A program made the translations under genes and the position numbers. Positions 1-8,971 of a DNA stretch of 53,712 nucleotides are shown piece by piece (the first letter of the stretch is position 1; each line of letters starts with the position of its first letter). The notes under the pieces were generated by a model that was not told the DNA's origin, did no database searches, and was given only the letters and a program-made list of their open reading frames with translations. Source of the DNA: JBNRMR01 sp050309705 (GTDB lineage: Bacteria; Bacillota; Clostridia; Christensenellales; UBA1750); assembly GCA_050309705.1 (NCBI GenBank), contig JBNRMR010000022.1:1-53712 (forward strand), written 5' to 3'.

Positions 1-1
1 A

Positions 2-1048
2 CCCGCCTCTCCTCCGCCCCCTCCGCATGTGAGCGGTGGCCCTACGCCCATTCAGGCGCAAAGCCAGGTTCCTCCGCGCCCTGTGACCCATGGCCCGGTG
101 CAGCCCAAGCCAGCTATCCCCAGCGCCCACAGCGCCAAAAGGGAGGACGCATCAAAGCTCGACGGCCCTGAGAAGATGATCTCCTCATCGGGCTATATTG
201 CTATGCTTGTTATCGGGGCTTTGATGGCAGCAGCAGGCTTTCTACTCATCACCATTGCCGGGCTGGCATATATAACCGGAGCATGGTACACATCTTTGCG
301 CCATTTGCTTCCCTACTTCGTGGTCTTCCTTGCGGTGCTTTGCATTCCCGGCATCATACTAATGATCTGGGGCGGAAAGCTCAGGGCTTCTTCCCTTCGC
401 TACAGAAGATATCTTTCCATCATTGGCGCAAACAAGGTGGTTTCAATCGACCAGTTGGCATACCTGCTTTCCACCAACTACAAAACCGCCTGCAATGATC
501 TGCAGATAATGATGGACAAGGGCTACATCAAGGGCGCGTTTATCGATTGGGATGAGCGGGAGTTGGTCTTCGGCAATCCCTTTGAGCTGAAGCGCAAGCC
601 AAAGACGGTGATCAAGCCCGAGGGTGAGCTTTCCCCTGCGGATGAGATAAAGCGCATAAACAGCCAGATAACCGACAAGGATATTTCCGCCAAGCTGGAC
701 AGAATGGAGGAAATTACCCGCCGCATATTCGAATATATCGACGCAAGGCCCGACCAGATTGGCAGAATAAAGAACTTTACCGGCTATTACCTTCCCATGA
801 CTATGAAGATTTTAAACGCTTATGTGCGCTTTGAAAAGCAGAACGTGTCCGGAGAAAACATCCAAAACACAATGCGCGACATCGAAGAAATTCTCGACAC
901 CCTTGTGAAGGGCTTTGAAAACCAGCTAGACAGCCTTTTCATGGACGAGGCTTTGGACGTCTCGTCGGACATATCGGTGCTGGAGAGCATGCTCACAAAG
1001 GAGGGGCTCACCGGCAGCGGCTTCGACCTTCGCAATCTCTCCAACTGA
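2..1048 (+). CDS. XpaC-like membrane protein (5-bromo-4-chloroindolyl phosphate hydrolysis family), 5'-truncated by the window edge
   Basis: The frame is open to the left edge and reads through a run of prolines before a GTG at 29, so the gene most likely begins outside the window. The first ~55 residues are Pro/Gln-rich and look disordered. Two hydrophobic segments follow (about residues 65-90 and 100-125 of the visible part), then a soluble helical half with the YYLPMTMKILNAYVRFE stretch characteristic of XpaC-like proteins (recalled family resemblance). Members often sit beside TelA/toxic-anion-resistance genes; that neighbour would be upstream and is not visible. Biochemical role is poorly defined despite the family name. 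A terminator hairpin follows at once. Family call fairly sure, function unknown. Confidence 0.75.
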   Translation, partial: PASPPPPPHVSGGPTPIQAQSQVPPRPVTHGPVQPKPAIPSAHSAKREDASKLDGPEKMISSSGYIAMLVIGALMAAAGFLLITIAGLAYITGAWYTSLRHLLPYFVVFLAVLCIPGIILMIWGGKLRASSLRYRRYLSIIGANKVVSIDQLAYLLSTNYKTACNDLQIMMDKGYIKGAFIDWDERELVFGNPFELKRKPKTVIKPEGELSPADEIKRINSQITDKDISAKLDRMEEITRRIFEYIDARPDQIGRIKNFTGYYLPMTMKILNAYVRFEKQNVSGENIQNTMRDIEEILDTLVKGFENQLDSLFMDEALDVSSDISVLESMLTKEGLTGSGFDLRNLSN

Positions 1049-1059
1049 TCTAAAACAAC

Positions 1060-1092
1060 AAAAGCTCCCTTGAAAGAGGGGGCTTTTGCTTT
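1060..1092 (+). terminator. Rho-independent terminator after the XpaC-like gene
   Basis: The arms AAAAGCTCCC and GGGGGCTTTT enclose a short A-rich loop, 11 bases after the stop codon. The second arm ends in a T-run. It separates the XpaC-like gene from the glycolysis genes. Confidence 0.7.
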
Positions 1093-1126
1093 GCCCTGGG
1101 TGCGTTAAAGAAATATCAATGCGCTG

Positions 1127-1156
1127 TTGCGTCAAAGCCGCCAAAAGTGGTATACT
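1127..1156 (+). promoter_or_regulatory. Sigma-A-type promoter for pgk
   Basis: TTGCGT (1127-1132) and TATACT (1151-1156) are separated by 18 bases. This lies between the upstream terminator and pgk, about 75 bases before the pgk start. Confidence 0.6.
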
Positions 1157-1232
1157 ATGGGTATGGAAATTCTGCGCGAAAAAGCTTTTTAGGAGGATGA
1201 CGCGCAAATAAAATTTATATATGAGGTGCCTT

Positions 1233-2411
1233 ATGAACAAAAAAACCGTGAAGGATGTCGACGTTTCCGGCAAGAAGGTTCTTGTCCGTTGCGACTTTAA
1301 CGTGCCCCTTGCGGACGGCAAAATCACCGATGAAAACCGCATTACTGGCGCAATGCCCACCATCGAATATCTGGTGGAAAAAGGCGCGAAGGTCATCCTC
1401 TGCTCCCACATGGGAAGGCCCAAGGGCGAGTTTAACATGAAGTACACATTGGCGCCCGTGGCAAATAGGCTGGGCGAGCTGCTGGGCAAGGAAGTGAAGC
1501 TGGCAAAGGACGTCATCGGCGATGACGCGAAGGCCCTTGCCGCCGCCATGGAAAACGGCGATGTCATTCTGCTTGAAAACGTCCGCTTCCACAAGGAAGA
1601 GGAAAAGAACGACGCCGAGTTCGCGAAGGCCCTTGCAAGCTTTGCCGAAGTCTATGTGAACGACGCTTTCGGAACCGCCCACAGGGCCCATGCATCCACC
1701 GCAGGCGTGGCGGATTACCTGCCCGCCGTGGCCGGATTTCTGATTGGCAAGGAACTGGACATAATGGGCAAGGCTCTCAGTGATCCTGCCCGCCCCTTCG
1801 TGGCCATTCTTGGCGGCGCAAAGGTTTCGGACAAGATCGGCGTTATAAACAATCTGCTTGAAAAGGTGGACGCGCTGATAATTGGCGGGGCAATGGCCTA
1901 CACATTCATGGCGGCAAACGGAATTGACACGGGCAAATCTTTGGTGGAAGCGGACAAGATTGAGCTGGCCAAGGAACTGCTGGCCAAGGCCGACAAAAAG
2001 GGCGTTAACCTGATGATCCCCATCGACAATGTGGTGGCGGACTCTTTCTCCAATGACGCAAACTTCAAGACAGTGGGCTATGACTTCCCCGAAGGCTGGA
2101 TGGGCTTGGACATCGGCCCCAAGTCAATCGAGCTTTTCAGCGATGTCATAAAGGGCGCCAAGACAGTCATTTGGAACGGACCAATGGGCGTTTCCGAGAT
2201 GTCAAATTTCGCCGTGGGAACTGAAGCCGTTGCCAAGGCCTTAGCGGAAAGCGGCGCGGTCACAATCATCGGCGGCGGCGACAGCGCGGCTGCAGTGGAG
2301 CAACTGGGCTATGCTTCCAAAATGACGCATATCTCCACGGGCGGCGGCGCTTCGCTTGAATTCCTGGAGGGCCTTGTGCTGCCGGGAATCGACTGCCTGG
2401 ACGATAAATGA
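1233..2411 (+). CDS. pgk: Phosphoglycerate kinase
   Basis: Catalyses reversible phosphate transfer between 1,3-bisphosphoglycerate and ADP in glycolysis; cytosolic. The 392-residue protein has the usual bacterial length and hallmark segments: RCDFNVP near the N-terminus, HMGRPKG, GGAKVSDKI around residue 200, WNGPMGVSE and the nucleotide-binding IGGGDSAAA near the C-terminus. An ATG 12 bases upstream is in frame, but the GAGGTG ribosome binding site lies just before the ATG at 1233, giving the family-typical MNKKTV start. It is the first gene of a pgk-tpiA-gpmI run with its own promoter. gap and eno are not in the window. Confidence 0.97.
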   Translation: MNKKTVKDVDVSGKKVLVRCDFNVPLADGKITDENRITGAMPTIEYLVEKGAKVILCSHMGRPKGEFNMKYTLAPVANRLGELLGKEVKLAKDVIGDDAKALAAAMENGDVILLENVRFHKEEEKNDAEFAKALASFAEVYVNDAFGTAHRAHASTAGVADYLPAVAGFLIGKELDIMGKALSDPARPFVAILGGAKVSDKIGVINNLLEKVDALIIGGAMAYTFMAANGIDTGKSLVEADKIELAKELLAKADKKGVNLMIPIDNVVADSFSNDANFKTVGYDFPEGWMGLDIGPKSIELFSDVIKGAKTVIWNGPMGVSEMSNFAVGTEAVAKALAESGAVTIIGGGDSAAAVEQLGYASKMTHISTGGGASLEFLEGLVLPGIDCLDDK

Positions 2412-2427
2412 TTTAGCAAAAGATTGT

Positions 2428-2455
2428 AGCCCCTTCGTTTAAGCGCGAGGGGGCT
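2428..2455 (+). terminator. Imperfect hairpin between pgk and tpiA, possible partial terminator or processing site
   Basis: AGCCCC (2428-2433) pairs with GGGGCT (2450-2455) over a 16-base interior, followed by a poor T-run. It may reduce read-through or stabilise the pgk message; weak as a terminator. Confidence 0.4.
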
Positions 2456-2527
2456 TCACAAAATTTTATTTTTGCTTCGATTAAAACGGAAAGTTAAAGA
2501 GAAAACAAAAGAACAAGGAGACAAAAG

Positions 2528-3289
2528 ATGCGTAGACCAATTATTGCCGGAAACTGGAAAATGAACATGACGCCCTCCCAGGGCGCAGCTTTGATAGAGG
2601 AGCTCAAGCCCCTTGTGAAGGACGCAAAATGCGACGTGGTCGTCTGCGTGCCATATGTGGACATCACCGCCGCAGCAAAGGCCCTTGCGGGCAGCAATAT
2701 CGGCCTTGGCGCTCAGAACCTCCACTTTGAAGCCAAGGGCGCCTACACAGGGGAAGTCAGCGCTGAGATGCTCAAGGAGTTGGGCGTTGAATATGTCATA
2801 ATAGGCCACAGCGAAAGGCGCGCCTACTTCGCCGAGACCGACGAAACCGTGAACAAGAAAGTCAAGGCTGCTCTTGCCGCGGGCTTCACGCCCATAGTCT
2901 GCATCGGCGAGAGCCTTGAGCAGCGGGAATCCGGCCAGATGGAACAAGTGGTTTCCACCCAGGCCAAGTCTGCCTTTGACGGTCTTTCAGCAGCCGACGC
3001 TGAAAAAGTGGTGGTTGCCTACGAGCCCATTTGGGCCATCGGCACAGGCAAGACCGCTTCCGACGAGCAGGCCAACGAAGCCATCGGCATCATCCGCCAA
3101 GTTCTGCGCAATCTCTTTGGCGAAACTGCAGACGCAATACGCATCCAATACGGCGGTAGCATGAACGCGGCCAATGCTGCAGGGCTCATGGCTCAGCCCC
3201 AGATTGACGGCGGCCTCATCGGCGGAGCTGCCCTTAAGGCGAAGGATTTCTCCGTCATCGTCGCCGCGGCTTCCGCCACCGTTAAATAA
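2528..3289 (+). CDS. tpiA: Triosephosphate isomerase
   Basis: Interconverts dihydroxyacetone phosphate and glyceraldehyde 3-phosphate. The 253-residue TIM barrel has all signature elements: NWKMN with the substrate Lys at residue 11, VIIGHSERR with the electrophilic His near residue 95, YEPIWAIGTG with the catalytic Glu and the start of loop 6, and YGGSMNAANA for phosphate binding. A clear AAGGAGA site precedes the ATG. It lies 116 bases after pgk and 9 bases before gpmI, so it is probably co-transcribed at least with gpmI. Confidence 0.98.
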   Translation: MRRPIIAGNWKMNMTPSQGAALIEELKPLVKDAKCDVVVCVPYVDITAAAKALAGSNIGLGAQNLHFEAKGAYTGEVSAEMLKELGVEYVIIGHSERRAYFAETDETVNKKVKAALAAGFTPIVCIGESLEQRESGQMEQVVSTQAKSAFDGLSAADAEKVVVAYEPIWAIGTGKTASDEQANEAIGIIRQVLRNLFGETADAIRIQYGGSMNAANAAGLMAQPQIDGGLIGGAALKAKDFSVIVAAASATVK

Positions 3290-3298
3290 GGAGCTTAA

Positions 3299-4837
3299 AT
3301 GAAAGATATGAAAAAGCTTACGGCATTGATAATAATGGACGGCTTTGGCCTGAACCCAGCAGGCGAAGGCAACGCCGTTCGCATCAGCGGCACGCCTAAT
3401 ATAAAAAGGCTTATGGAAAAATACCCCACCACGCAGCTTGGCGCTTCGGGGATGGACGTGGGCCTTCCCGACGGTCAGATGGGCAACTCCGAGGTGGGAC
3501 ACACAAATATCGGTGCAGGTCGGGTGGTCTATCAGGAATTGACCAGGATAACCAAATCCATAATGGATGGCGATTTTTATGAAAACGATAAGTTTCTGGC
3601 TGCGGCTGCCCACTGCAAAAAGAACGATTCCGCCCTCCACCTGATCGGCCTGGTTTCAGACGGCGGCGTTCACAGCCACAACACCCATCTTTACGCCTTT
3701 TTGGAGCTTGCGAAAAGGCAGGGCCTTAAAAAGGTCTACATCCACTGCCTGATGGACGGCAGGGACGTTCCCCCGGACTCCGGCAAGGGCTTCATCCAGG
3801 AGCTTTGCGAAAAGATTGACGAGATCGGCGTGGGCGAGATAGCCACAATCATGGGCCGCTACTACGGAATGGATCGCGAGCGCCGCTGGGATCGGGTGGA
3901 GAAAGCATATGCCGCGCTTGCATACGGCGAGGGCGTCAAGAACCCGGACCCGGTTTCCGTCATGTCAAACTCATACTTAAACGGCGCGACGGACGAGTTC
4001 GTACTTCCCTCGGTAGTAAGCGAAAGCGGCGCCATCAAGACCGGCGACAGTGTGATTTTCTTCAACTTCCGCCCCGACAGAGCCAGGCAGATCACCAGGG
4101 CCTTCGTGGACGACGAGTTCGACGGCTTTGCCCGCAAAACTCGCCCGGAAAATCTTTATTATGTCTGCATGACACAGTATGACGCCCAGATGCCCAATGT
4201 TCAGGTGGCCTACAAGCCCCAATCTTTGGACAATGTCTTTGGCCAGATAATCTCCGAAATGGGGATGAAGCAGCTTCGGATCGCCGAATATACCAAGTAC
4301 GCCCATGTGACATTCTTCTTCAACGGCGGCGTGGAGACAGTCTACCCCGGCGAGGACAGAGTTCTGATAGACTCTCCCGACGTGGCCACATATGATCTCA
4401 AGCCCGAGATGAGCGCATATGAGGTCACCGACGAGGTCATAAGGCGCATAAACAGCGGCGAGTACGATGTGATAATATTGAACTTCGCCAACTGCGACAT
4501 GGTGGGCCACTCCGGCGTGCTGGACGCGGCTGTTGCGGCCGTCAACGCCGTGGACGAATGCGTGGGCAAAGTGGTCGAAGCAATTTTGGCAAATGACGGA
4601 CGCGCGCTAATCACGGCCGATCACGGCAACGCCGATCAGATGATTGACCCCGTCAGCAAGGAGCCCTTCACAGCCCACAGCACCTTCCCCGTGCCGCTCA
4701 TCCTGGCGGACGATGAGAACATTAACGCGCAGTTGAAATCCGGCGGCAGGCTGGCGGACCTTTGCCCCACAATGCTGGACCTGATGGGCATCAAAAAGCC
4801 TGCGGAGATGACCGGCGTTTCGCTGATAGAAAAGTAG
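3299..4837 (+). CDS. gpmI: 2,3-bisphosphoglycerate-independent phosphoglycerate mutase
   Basis: Converts 3-phosphoglycerate to 2-phosphoglycerate with a phosphoserine intermediate and divalent metals, commonly manganese. The 512-residue length is normal for the iPGM family. IIMDGFG near the N-terminus holds the first metal ligand, MGNSEVGH around residue 62 holds the catalytic serine, HCLMDGRDVPP and FNFRPDRARQ form the substrate site, and TADHGNADQM near the C-terminus supplies metal ligands. The TAAGGAG sequence that overlaps the tpiA stop codon serves the ATG at 3299; a second in-frame ATG at 3308 is spaced too far from it. Last gene of the glycolysis run, followed by a strong terminator. 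Confidence 0.98.
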   Translation: MKDMKKLTALIIMDGFGLNPAGEGNAVRISGTPNIKRLMEKYPTTQLGASGMDVGLPDGQMGNSEVGHTNIGAGRVVYQELTRITKSIMDGDFYENDKFLAAAAHCKKNDSALHLIGLVSDGGVHSHNTHLYAFLELAKRQGLKKVYIHCLMDGRDVPPDSGKGFIQELCEKIDEIGVGEIATIMGRYYGMDRERRWDRVEKAYAALAYGEGVKNPDPVSVMSNSYLNGATDEFVLPSVVSESGAIKTGDSVIFFNFRPDRARQITRAFVDDEFDGFARKTRPENLYYVCMTQYDAQMPNVQVAYKPQSLDNVFGQIISEMGMKQLRIAEYTKYAHVTFFFNGGVETVYPGEDRVLIDSPDVATYDLKPEMSAYEVTDEVIRRINSGEYDVIILNFANCDMVGHSGVLDAAVAAVNAVDECVGKVVEAILANDGRALITADHGNADQMIDPVSKEPFTAHSTFPVPLILADDENINAQLKSGGRLADLCPTMLDLMGIKKPAEMTGVSLIEK

Positions 4838-4891
4838 TTTTTGCATAAAAGCCTCTTGGCCCATTTTTAGCGAAACAGCATTTAACAAAAG

Positions 4892-4922
4892 TGGCATAGC
4901 TTGAAAAGCTATGCCATTTCTT
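4892..4922 (+). terminator. Strong terminator after gpmI, probably used by both converging transcripts
   Basis: TGGCATAGCTT and AAGCTATGCCA form a perfect 11-bp stem around GAA, followed by TTTCTTC. The minus-strand side is also T-rich, so it can also end transcripts from the AraC-type remnant. Confidence 0.85.
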
Positions 4923-5018
4923 CATGTCACCGGGTATTCAGCCTTTTTAATTGACGGCATGTCAAATTTAAAAATAGCAAGCAGGCTACCGGTCAGAGGG
5001 TCGCCCAAACTCGCGGCC

Positions 5019-6944
5019 TTATTCCGCCTGCAGCTTTCTCACATTTCTGCGATACTGGCTGGGAGAAATCCCCTCGTATTGGCGGAAGGTGCGCGAGAAG
5101 CTGTTGACATTGGAGAAACCCGCTGCCGTGGCGATGTTTTGCACCTCCTCATCGGTAAACAGCAGCTCGTTCTTTGCGTACCGGATGCGCTCGCGTGTGA
5201 GATATTCAACGAAATTCAGTCCCATGTTTTTCTTAAAATAGCGGCTGAAGTAGCTGGGGGTATAGTCAAATTCCGAAGCAATCATATCCAGAGAAACGTC
5301 CCTGTCCAGATTATGAACAATGTATTTTTTGATACGATAAAGATTCTCCTGGTCTCGAAATCTGGTATTTATGCAATTGGCAATATCCTCACAAAGCTTA
5401 TAAAGAGCATCCAGATACATTCTGCAATCAATACTCTCTTTCCTTTTAATCATGAAACGTACGATTCTATGCCGAATTGCATCGGGGGGATCGTTCAGCC
5501 GATGAACCGCGCGCTGCACTGTGAGGGCAAACTCTCCGCAAAGTGTCTGCATGAGGACAATAAGGGTCAAATCGCCGGAATTCTCCCGGTAGACTGTTTC
5601 CATCAGCGCAATGGCATCGCGGCTATTGCCTGTGAGCAACAGATTAATTATCTGATTTTCACGCTCCACGGGATAGTGGATGGTGGAACCAGACGCCTTC
5701 AGATCCCCGAAATATACCACGCTTATGCCCGCGCCGGTCTTTCTGTAGTCTAGCATTTCATGGGCTTGCAAGTAGGATTGGCTAATGTTGTGAATGGCTG
5801 TGACCCAACCGCCGACGCCTACTCCCATGCGGATGCACTCATCCTCGCCCGCCATTCCCTCCAGCAGGCACAGCAACTCCTTCAGTTCCTCTTTGTTTCT
5901 CACAATCATGCACACCATGTTTGAATTAATCTGGATAAACAGGATTTGCCGGTCGAAGGCAGCACGCCAAATGCAGTCGATGATGTTGGTTTTAATAAAA
6001 TACCGATTTTCCTTTTCCTGCAATAAATCAATCTGAACACAAAGCACAGCGCATTGGTCGCTGCTCAGCCAATATTGACGAAATTGCTCGTCCAGCTCCT
6101 CATCGTTTATTCCCATGAGCAGGCTGTAAATCATATACTCATGAATGATGGCGCGGTTCCCTTCCATTTGCCTTTTAAGCACCAGGTTTTCATCCGACAG
6201 GGAATGCAAAACATCCCGTATGTAGTCAAACTCCCCCTCCAATATACTGACCGCTTGCCGGGAAGGAATATCCCGCACCAGCTTTGCAATAGGGCGGTAC
6301 ATGTAGCGGCTGACCAACACCGAAGCCAGGGAGCCCAAAGCAAACAAAAGCATCAACATAATGACAAGGCTATTATTAAGTTCCCGGATGCTTGCGGTGA
6401 CATGGACAAGCGGAGCCGCCGATATCAAGCGCAGGCCCGATTTGCCGCTTTGCTGAACATATAGAAAGGAATCGTCTTCTATGGACAAGGTGCCCGAAGA
6501 GCCGCTTGCATTTTCCAGCAACTCCGAAAGACCCTCCTGCTAAAACATACCGTGATAGCAGAGCAGCTTTCCCTGCCGGTCCAGCAGCAGTATATGACTA
6601 TCAGGATAGGCGCTGGCATCCTTTATCACATTCTTAAGAGCGTCCTTATCAATTCTCACTATGCTCTGAACCAGTGGGACCTTCGTATTAACGCCGTGCA
6701 CCGTTACAGTGTTGAACCAAAGGAGCTCAGATTCCTGAGCATTATCCCCGACGGGCATAAATTCATGCTGGTAATGCCGGGCGAGCAGATCATTCATATC
6801 TGCGATTCCATAATCCCGGGCAAACTTGTCCATGTCCGTAACTCCATGATAGTACATCTTATTTAGATTGCGAAAATAAATATCCACCTTATCGGACAGA
6901 GTTTTAGTCAGGGAGATGTTAGAAATCCGAGCGGTGAGGCGCAT
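5019..6944 (-). pseudogene. AraC-family membrane sensor-regulator, N-terminally truncated and interrupted by an in-frame amber codon
   Basis: Two adjacent minus-strand open frames (6944 down to 6543, and 6539 down to 5019) are in the same reading frame and are separated only by one TAG at 6540-6542. Read through, they give about 640 codons: an extracellular sensor piece (VDIYFRNLNKMYYHG onward), the stop, a transmembrane helix (SLVIMLMLLFALGSLASVLV), a cytoplasmic linker and a C-terminal pair of AraC helix-turn-helix motifs (RDVSLDMIASEFDYTPSYFS to YEGISPSQYRR). The intact relative at 33785-36034 has about 110 more residues at its N-terminus, including the first transmembrane helix. No such segment is found here: a TGA closes the frame 66 bases upstream of the ATG at 6944. 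Both defects suggest decay rather than regulated read-through. The C-terminal part could still be made from a TTG at 6521. Confidence 0.8.
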
Positions 6945-7043
6945 TAGATTTATACAACTTTTGCTTATTATTCGGAATTTTACATAAGGAAATATACGGT
7001 TTTTGCCTCACTTATCAATATTCTACGCATATTGCATTATCAC

Positions 7044-7072
7044 TTGACAGCCGCGCATCAACACAATATGTT
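7044..7072 (+). promoter_or_regulatory. Candidate promoter for the decayed glycosidase locus
   Basis: TTGACA (7044-7049) and TATGTT (7067-7072) are 17 bases apart in an AT-rich gap between the divergent regulator remnant and glycosidase remnant. The rest of the gap 6945-7184 shows nothing else recognisable. Confidence 0.45.
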
Positions 7073-7184
7073 AAATATATTCAGGAAATATGCACACAAC
7101 AAAGCGCATGAAAATAATTGCATGCGGGGGCGGACGGCTGGGCCGGGAATAAACGCACAGGCAATAAAATGGAGGGATCAAACA

Positions 7185-7643
7185 ATGGGCAAAACCAATG
7201 TTTCCATTCAAGACGGTCGCTTTTATTTCAATGGAACGGTGTTAAACAAGGGCAAGTATTGGGAAGGGCACTGCATGGAAGGCCTGCTGATGAACGCCCG
7301 AATGGCAAACGCTATATTCGACGACCTGAACCCCGAAACCGTAAGTCTATTTCGCTATCCCGACACCGGTTTTTGGGATCCTGACCGGAACACTAAACTC
7401 GTCCTGGAGGCCATGCCGCAGTGGCGGAAAAAGGGACTGACAGCCATCGCCATCAACATGCAGGGTGGTCAGCCCGGCGGCTTTGACAACTGGTATCAGA
7501 AGTTCCACAAACGGGGATATCAACCCGACGGCAGCCTGCATCCCGACTACATGAGGCGGCTGGCCCTTGTGCTGGACCAAGCGGATGCTCTGGGTATGGC
7601 GGTAATTTTAGGCCTGTTCTATTGGGGACAGGATCATACCCTT
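7185..7643 (+). pseudogene. 5' fragment of a putative clan GH-A glycosidase (fragment A)
   Basis: A GGAGGG ribosome binding site precedes the ATG at 7185 (MGKTNVSIQDGRF). The ~150 residues align closely with the protein encoded at about 7885-8210: both contain FRYPDT, WDPDRNT, NMQGGQPGGF, NWYQ, LHP-YM, and FYWGQD. The similarity ends abruptly after YWGQDHTL near 7643; the frame then runs into unrelated sequence and stops at 7736. The catalytic half of the barrel is missing, so this is a truncated gene. It is a diverged paralogue of the second copy, not a recent duplicate, since DNA identity is clearly incomplete. Confidence 0.7.
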
Positions 7644-8748
7644 GCCAATCAACTCCACCTTCAGGGTATCCGCGCCCGCCCCTATTATCGTTACCGGTTT
7701 CGCGCCCAAGGTTTCCACTGCGCGCTTTACAATTGAAACCGATATGGAATTTGCCTCCATCCATCTGGCCAGCACAGATGGGGCGCCGCTGGAGGAAACG
7801 GATAAAATCCTGATCGTGGCGTGCAGCCGCGTGGCCAACACAGGCATGGTCTGCAAGAGCTACGTCTGCTCTTTGGGAGACCAGCTTGACGACCTAAATC
7901 TAACCACGCAGAGTCTTTTCCGCTATCCGGACACCAAAACCTGGGATCCCGACCGCAACACTGAGGAATTTATTGCAGCCATGCCCAAATGGTATGAAAA
8001 GGGACTGCGCTCCTTTACGTTAAACATGCAAGGTGGCCAGCCCGGGGGCTTTGAAAACTGGTATCAGCACTTTATCAACCGAGGCTACAATGAAGACGGA
8101 ACCCTGCATCCTGGCTATATGAAGCGGCTGAAAAGGATATTGGACAAAGCCGACGATATGGGCATGATAGTAATGCTGGGTTATTTCTACTGGGGACAGG
8201 ATCAGCACCTGAAAAGCAAGGAAAGTGTGCTGGCAGCCACCAGGAATCTTACGGAATGGCTGGTAGAGCAAAACTACACAAACGTGCTGGTAGAAGTCAG
8301 CAATGAATGTGATATAGCCACTACCTCCCATGAAATTCTCTATTATCGTCGAGTCCATGAGTTGGTTCGGCTGGTGCAGGAAGTTTCACAGGGTAAACTG
8401 CTGGCGTCCGCCAGCATGGTGGTGCATCCGACCCAGACCAACGCAATGCTGGACACCTGTGATTATGTGCTCTTCCACGGAAACGGCGTCAATGATCCCA
8501 TGGAAATCAGATCCATCGCTAAGGCCATCCGTGAAAATCCCCACTACAGAGGTACCCCTCTGGTGGTGAACGAAGATGATCACTTCGATTTTGAAAAGGA
8601 TGTCAATAATATGAAGGAGTGCGTTCGCCATAAGATTGGCTGGGGCTACTTCGACTGGCCTGGCTATCAGAAAGTGCCCAACAGCTGGGAAATTGATACC
8701 CCGCGCAAAAAGGCCTTTTTTGATCTGCTGCAGGAAATGGTGGGATAG
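7642..8748 (+). pseudogene. Chimeric remnant: glycosidase C-terminal-domain piece fused in frame to a 5'-truncated GH-A-like glycosidase (fragments B and C)
   Basis: The open frame has two parts of different origin. Residues 1 to ~72 (7642 to ~7860) resemble the beta-sandwich end of another glycosidase (FTIETDMEFASIHLASTDG, then ILIVACSRVANTGM). From about 7885 onward it matches fragment A and continues through the whole barrel. VEVSNECD near 8296 looks like a clan GH-A acid/base strand and PLVVNEDDHFDF near 8560 like the nucleophile strand; the chemistry is inferred. The first ~40 residues of the barrel are missing. No ribosome binding site fits the nominal TTG start. It could still make a stable protein, but the join looks accidental, from deletions in a cluster of related genes. 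Substrate unknown. Confidence 0.6.
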
Positions 8749-8914
8749 GTCTGGGCGGATATATTGTAAACTAAAGCCTTCTCTATGAGACTTTGCTCCA
8801 ATATGCCCGATTATTAGGTATCTATGGCTCACAACGGGATGTCCATGCTGCGCGTGGACATCCCGCCGCCATCTTTGGGAGCATTCCTTATCCTGACAAT
8901 CTTGAGGTCACAAC

Positions 8915-8970
8915 GCAGTGCGCTGCGCCCGCTAAAGGGTGGCCCCGCAGCGCTCCCCCGGAGAAAAGTG
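8915..8970. repeat. Partial copy of a structured intergenic repeat
   Basis: The 13 bases CCCGCTAAAGGGT at 8928-8940 recur at 10490-10502, and in both places they sit between a CGCTGC-type sequence and CCCC. This copy is shorter and less structured. It lies in the gap 8749-8971, which otherwise shows no gene. Confidence 0.4.
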
Positions 8971-8971
8971 G

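Noticed and set aside
4911..5753. Long plus-strand open frame opposite the AraC-type remnant
   Set aside because: It lies antisense to a recognisable regulator, has no ribosome binding site and no family resemblance.
6540..6542. Programmed read-through or recoding of the in-frame TAG
   Set aside because: The following bases (CAGGAG) only partly fit a known leaky context, no stem-loop of the selenocysteine or pyrrolysine kind was seen, and the gene also lacks its N-terminus, so decay is simpler.
7032..7184. Longer N-terminus for the first glycosidase fragment
   Set aside because: The stretch overlaps the promoter candidate, and a clear GGAGGG site sits before the ATG at 7185.
7185..8748. Simple recent tandem duplication of one glycosidase gene
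   Set aside because: The two barrel copies differ at many bases and residues, and an unrelated domain piece lies between them.
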